Source: Limosilactobacillus reuteri (GTDB lineage: Bacteria > Bacillota > Bacilli > Lactobacillales > Lactobacillaceae). Taken from it: a DNA stretch of 64,000 bases. Under the pieces are notes generated by a model, which saw only the letters and a list, made by a program, of their open reading frames with translations, searched no databases and was not told where the DNA came from. The stretch lies in the NCBI RefSeq assembly GCF_034259105.1, contig NZ_CP139478.1, forward strand, positions 1,346,001 through 1,410,000, read 5' to 3'. This document shows, piece by piece, positions 61,083-64,000 of the stretch (the stretch's first letter is position 1; every line of letters begins with the position of its first letter). The translations under genes and the position numbers were made by a program.

Positions 61083-61748
61083 ATGGTTGAAAATTCAATT
61101 GCTTCCCAGATAAAAAAATTAAGAAATAGTCGAGGGTGGACACAGTCACAACTAGCAGATAAATTATCTGTTTCCAAACAAACAATTTCTAACTGGGAGA
61201 CGGGCATAAAAGTTCCACGTATGGGATCATTACAAAAATTAGCTGATTTATTTAATGTAAAAATTGGTGAGATAACAAATGCTTCGATTGGAGATAATGA
61301 TGATTCCAATATTAAAAAGTCAACTAATATAATTTATCCATTAGGAGATAAATTTCAACGTGTTAGCATCCCCTTAATTGGCGAGATTGCCTGTGGGGAT
61401 CCAATCACAGCCGAGGAAAATATTGAAGACTACGTTGAAGAGATCTTTGAAAGGCCTGTTCCAAAAGGCAACCTCTTCGCTCTGCGTTGTAAAGGTAAAA
61501 GCATGGAACCAACCATTCATGATGGATCAATTGTAACCATTAGAGAACAGCCCACAGTAGAAGATGGTGAAATCGCTGCTGTTCTCGTTGATGGTGATAA
61601 TGAAGCGACACTGAAACGAGTTAAACGTCAAGGTAATCTTATTATGTTAATGCCAGATAATAAAGAATACGACCCAATTATCTTAGATAAAGATAATCCA
61701 GGTCGTATTATTGGTAAGGCTATTCACGTTTCGTGGAGTATTAAATAA
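61083..61748 (+). CDS. CI-type phage repressor with S24 peptidase domain
   Basis: 221 aa from the ATG at 61083 (GAAGGAG upstream). N-terminal HTH (WTQSQLADKLSVSKQTISNWE). C-terminal LexA-like domain: GEIACGDP (cleavage between Cys and Gly), catalytic Ser in KGKSMEPTI, Lys in EATLKRVK. It keeps lysogeny; RecA-stimulated self-cleavage leads to induction. It seems intact. Confidence 0.9.
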   Translation: MVENSIASQIKKLRNSRGWTQSQLADKLSVSKQTISNWETGIKVPRMGSLQKLADLFNVKIGEITNASIGDNDDSNIKKSTNIIYPLGDKFQRVSIPLIGEIACGDPITAEENIEDYVEEIFERPVPKGNLFALRCKGKSMEPTIHDGSIVTIREQPTVEDGEIAAVLVDGDNEATLKRVKRQGNLIMLMPDNKEYDPIILDKDNPGRIIGKAIHVSWSIK

Positions 61749-61807
61749 TCTAATGACCAAATACTGATGTCGTTAAAAGCTGGAATATATTTAAGGAGTG
61801 TCATTTT

Positions 61808-61963
61808 ATGGCTAAGAAACAAAATCCAAAGGCAAATAATAACCTTACTAAGAGGATGCCAATACCAAATGTTGTAAAACGAAGTTTAAATAATAAAACA
61901 TACAAGAAACCAACAACAGATAGATCGATGCCATCTATTCCAAACATCGACAAAAAATCCTAG
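61808..61963 (+). CDS. 51-aa basic protein after CI
   Basis: MAKKQNPKANNNLTKRMPIP, many Lys, Asn and Pro. AAGGAG upstream. No recognisable family. Confidence 0.5.
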   Translation: MAKKQNPKANNNLTKRMPIPNVVKRSLNNKTYKKPTTDRSMPSIPNIDKKS

Positions 61964-62604
61964 CCTTGTAATACAAACATAATCCACTTTTGTTCAAAAT
62001 TAATATAAGAAAATGGTTGATACTGTTCATATATTTTGTCTTTACTTATGTAATCTATAAGGTTTTGATAAGTAGGCTGGATTCTTTGCATACCCGGCAC
62101 CAAAGATATTTGTGGCTGCCCTGTATCATCTAAGGAATATTCATCTAAAATTCCAAAGTTAATAGGATTATGGTCAAAATCATACAAGTAAACAATTGCT
62201 TTTTTGTCATTATTGAGTTTATTAGCAAATGTAGATCCAGGAATAAAATTAGCTTTTTTTATTTGCCCAGAAGCTACATGATTATAGCAAAAATAAGCAA
62301 AACCATTTAATGGCCTTGCAATTAATAAAGTTATTAAAAATGCTACTACTAAAGTAAATATTAAGCTGTACACTATTAACCAATTTCCGGATAATTTACA
62401 GTAATGTTGTAGCAAAGAATTAATCATTAAAAATATTGCAAAATCAAAGATAGACCACAATAAAGAATAAGCTATCATTTCTGTTTTATGATCATGACGA
62501 AGGTCAACTATCCCTAATTGATCTGTTACTAAGAAATTCATGAAGCCCATTCCGCCAACAGTAATTAAGGAAGCAATGAGTTTTGTAAGCATATTAGATA
62601 TCAC
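61960..62604 (-). CDS. Membrane protein of the lysogeny module
   Basis: 214 aa. Three membrane helices (ASLITVGGMGFMNFLV, SLLWSIFDFAIFLMINSL, LIVYSLIFTLVVAFLITLLIA), then a soluble beta domain (KAIVYLYDFDHNPINFGILDEYSLDDTG). It resembles DUF6338-type proteins. Opposite to its neighbours, a typical place for genes expressed in the lysogen, so a protective role is inferred. Confidence 0.55.
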   Translation of the reverse strand: MISNMLTKLIASLITVGGMGFMNFLVTDQLGIVDLRHDHKTEMIAYSLLWSIFDFAIFLMINSLLQHYCKLSGNWLIVYSLIFTLVVAFLITLLIARPLNGFAYFCYNHVASGQIKKANFIPGSTFANKLNNDKKAIVYLYDFDHNPINFGILDEYSLDDTGQPQISLVPGMQRIQPTYQNLIDYISKDKIYEQYQPFSYINFEQKWIMFVLQG

Positions 62605-62705
62605 CTCTTAATTGATTATAACATTTATCAATAAATTCAAAATATTTACAGTTTCAACAATAAAATTAGCAATTCTATTAAGAATTCATCTTAGGGAGCT
62701 TAAAA

Positions 62706-63242
62706 TTGAAAAAAATAGGTTTAATATGTGCAGCATTATTAGCTGGTATTTCATTAACAGCATGTAGTAACACTGCATCACAGAAATCAAATAAAAAAAG
62801 TAGTAGCTCATCAGTAACTACTACTAAGGCTGTTAAGCATCACAAGGTACGTAAGGAAAGCAAGAAAGATACACAAAGTTCGTCTAGCTCTGCTGTCTCT
62901 AGTCAATCTAATAGCCAAGCTAGCCAAACTACCACTCAACAAAGCGGTCAAAATAGTTCTCAGCAACAAGCTGTGCAATCAACTCAGCAAAGCAATTCAC
63001 AGCAAGCTAATAATGGTCAAATTAATAATGCACAAGATGCATTAAATGCTGCCAAAGCAAAATATGGTGATGGTAACGGTAACTACCATTGGACCATCAT
63101 GTACGACGCTGATACTAATCAACCTATTCAAAACCCAGATGGCTCATATTTTGTAAAGGCAATTGATCCAACCCAAGGAACCATGACTGGAACAGCTCAA
63201 AGCGTCAATGTTTATCCAGACGGTTCTATGACTAATAACTAA
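62706..63242 (+). CDS. Prophage lipoprotein
   Basis: 178 aa, TTG start (TTAGGGAG upstream). Lipobox LTAC with the lipidated Cys at 20. A long Ser/Gln-rich linker (residues 25-110) reaches through the wall. A small C-terminal domain follows (AQDALNAAKAKYGDGNGNYH, then FVKAIDPTQGTMTGTAQSVNVY). Its place and build are like Ltp of phage TP-J34, which blocks DNA entry of other phages; similarity is architectural only. Confidence 0.7.
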   Translation: MKKIGLICAALLAGISLTACSNTASQKSNKKSSSSSVTTTKAVKHHKVRKESKKDTQSSSSSAVSSQSNSQASQTTTQQSGQNSSQQQAVQSTQQSNSQQANNGQINNAQDALNAAKAKYGDGNGNYHWTIMYDADTNQPIQNPDGSYFVKAIDPTQGTMTGTAQSVNVYPDGSMTNN

Positions 63243-63273
63243 AAAACCCTCTCCAGAGAAAGGACGTGTGAAG

Positions 63274-63702
63274 ATGAGTTATACAGATCCTGATATTTTA
63301 GAAGCACCTGTCTATCCTATATTATTTGAAATACAACATGATGGCCAAGTTGTTCAAATGATTGATCCTACCAAAAACTTTACTATCAGATTTTCAATTT
63401 ATGTTCCATATGAGATTAGACAAGAAATAAAAAGACGCAATCATTATATATATGTGACACTATCAAATAACGGAATTCCTATCGTTCAAAAAGTTGCTCC
63501 AGTAAGTGTTCCCCATAGTAGAGAAGACAGGATTCTTCAATTTGCTAGTCAATTTGAAGCAATTAATTCTACTGATAATGATGTTGTTAACATTCAAGTG
63601 GCTATCACTACAAAACATAAAGGTGAAATGGGAATAAGCGAAGCGTTGCGTGTTTGTAGATTCATAAATACCTATATACCTCTGGAGAACCGTCATGAAT
63701 GA
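63274..63702 (+). CDS. Hypothetical prophage protein
   Basis: 142 aa from the ATG at 63274 (GAAAGGA 9 bases upstream). No membrane helix; a beta-rich middle (FTIRFSIYVPYEIRQEIKRR) and a C-terminal ITTKHKGEMGISEALRVCRF. Lysogeny accessory gene, possibly defence; unknown. Confidence 0.5.
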   Translation: MSYTDPDILEAPVYPILFEIQHDGQVVQMIDPTKNFTIRFSIYVPYEIRQEIKRRNHYIYVTLSNNGIPIVQKVAPVSVPHSREDRILQFASQFEAINSTDNDVVNIQVAITTKHKGEMGISEALRVCRFINTYIPLENRHE

Positions 63703-64000
63703 TAATGTAATTTACGATAGATTTAAAAATATAGATAAAGTTGTTTCGCCTGAAAAGCCAAGAGATAATAATAGTAGTGGAGGTGGAACAAATATGAATG
63801 ATAAATACGTAACTCACACGGAATTAGAGCTGAGCAATGAAAAAATTTTGCGACACATTGATGATCATTTCAATCAACTAGAAAAGAAAATCGATGCTAA
63901 CAAAGCTGATACAGGTATCAAATTTGAAAGTATAAACACTAAATTTGAAAAACAAAAATTATGGTTCTACGGGACAGCCATTGGAATAGTAACTGCTACC
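63695..64000 (+). CDS. Membrane-anchored coiled-coil protein, 5' part
   Basis: Open to the window end. MNDNVIYDRFKNIDKVVSPE, then at 63794 a second possible start (MNDKYVTHTELELSNEKILR) with GGAGG upstream. A coiled coil (HIDDHFNQLEKKIDANKAD) leads to the start of a membrane helix (WFYGTAIGIVTAT). Phage proteins of this kind (DUF1640/hemolysin-like) occur beside the integrase. Confidence 0.5.
   Translation, partial: MNDNVIYDRFKNIDKVVSPEKPRDNNSSGGGTNMNDKYVTHTELELSNEKILRHIDDHFNQLEKKIDANKADTGIKFESINTKFEKQKLWFYGTAIGIVTAT

Overview
The window looks like a chromosome segment of a low-GC Lactobacillaceae species, most likely Limosilactobacillus reuteri or a close relative. The evidence is the family-typical proteins (LysM/Apf-type secreted proteins ending in WY, a class III NrdD/NrdG pair with a SufD-like partner), strong AGGAGG ribosome sites and the AT-rich base composition. 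The species name is an inference from gene content; no database was searched.

Region 1 (1-14,000) is host chromosome. It holds the start of preA and a preT gene broken by a 13-bp tandem duplication. An exonuclease III homologue follows in which most catalytic residues are replaced. Two secreted LysM paralogues share a WalR-like promoter layout, with a PEP carboxykinase-like gene and an IS30 copy between them. The nrdD-nrdG-sufD-like operon has a double NrdR box upstream. An MFS drug transporter is stopped by a nonsense codon, and a GNAT acetyltransferase follows.

Region 2 (14,000-20,600) is a graveyard of mobile DNA. A decayed phage lysogeny module (XRE gene with a stop, frameshifted ImmA/IrrE peptidase, small conserved gene, integrase N-terminus) is cut by an IS66 element. 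The IS66 abuts an ISL3 element, which is itself split by a second IS30 copy. Removing that IS30 and one 13-bp target duplication restores the ISL3 reading frame.

Region 3 (about 20,900 to past 64,000) is a nearly complete siphovirus-type prophage, mostly on the minus strand and so read from right to left. From the right: accessory lysogeny genes, CI/Cro switch with three palindromic operators, early genes, DEAD helicase, Sak4-like ATPase, DUF669 protein, PrimPol and VapE. A duplicated origin-like repeat region follows, then small early genes and the late regulator ArpU. Seven 11-bp-phased repeats and a promoter lead into a highly structured noncoding RNA of about 700 nt with a tRNA-like 3' part (GOLLD/ROOL class candidate). 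After it come accessory cassettes (69-aa protein plus DUF2335 membrane protein; HicAB on the opposite strand), HNH nuclease, a candidate cos region with a 14-C run, terminase, portal, ClpP protease, capsid, head-tail genes, tail tube, frameshifting tail chaperone, tape measure, Dit, a tail hub carrying GH43-like and NlpC/P60 domains, tail fibre, holin and GH25 endolysin. A MazEF-type pair lies just beyond the lysin. The integrase expected on the right is outside the window.

The most notable items are the structured phage RNA and its repeat-marked promoter, the two origin copies whose repeat word has switched from GTTGCGACT to GTTTACACT, the exonuclease III pseudoenzyme, the GH43-bearing tail hub, and the SufD-like gene inside the anaerobic ribonucleotide reductase operon.
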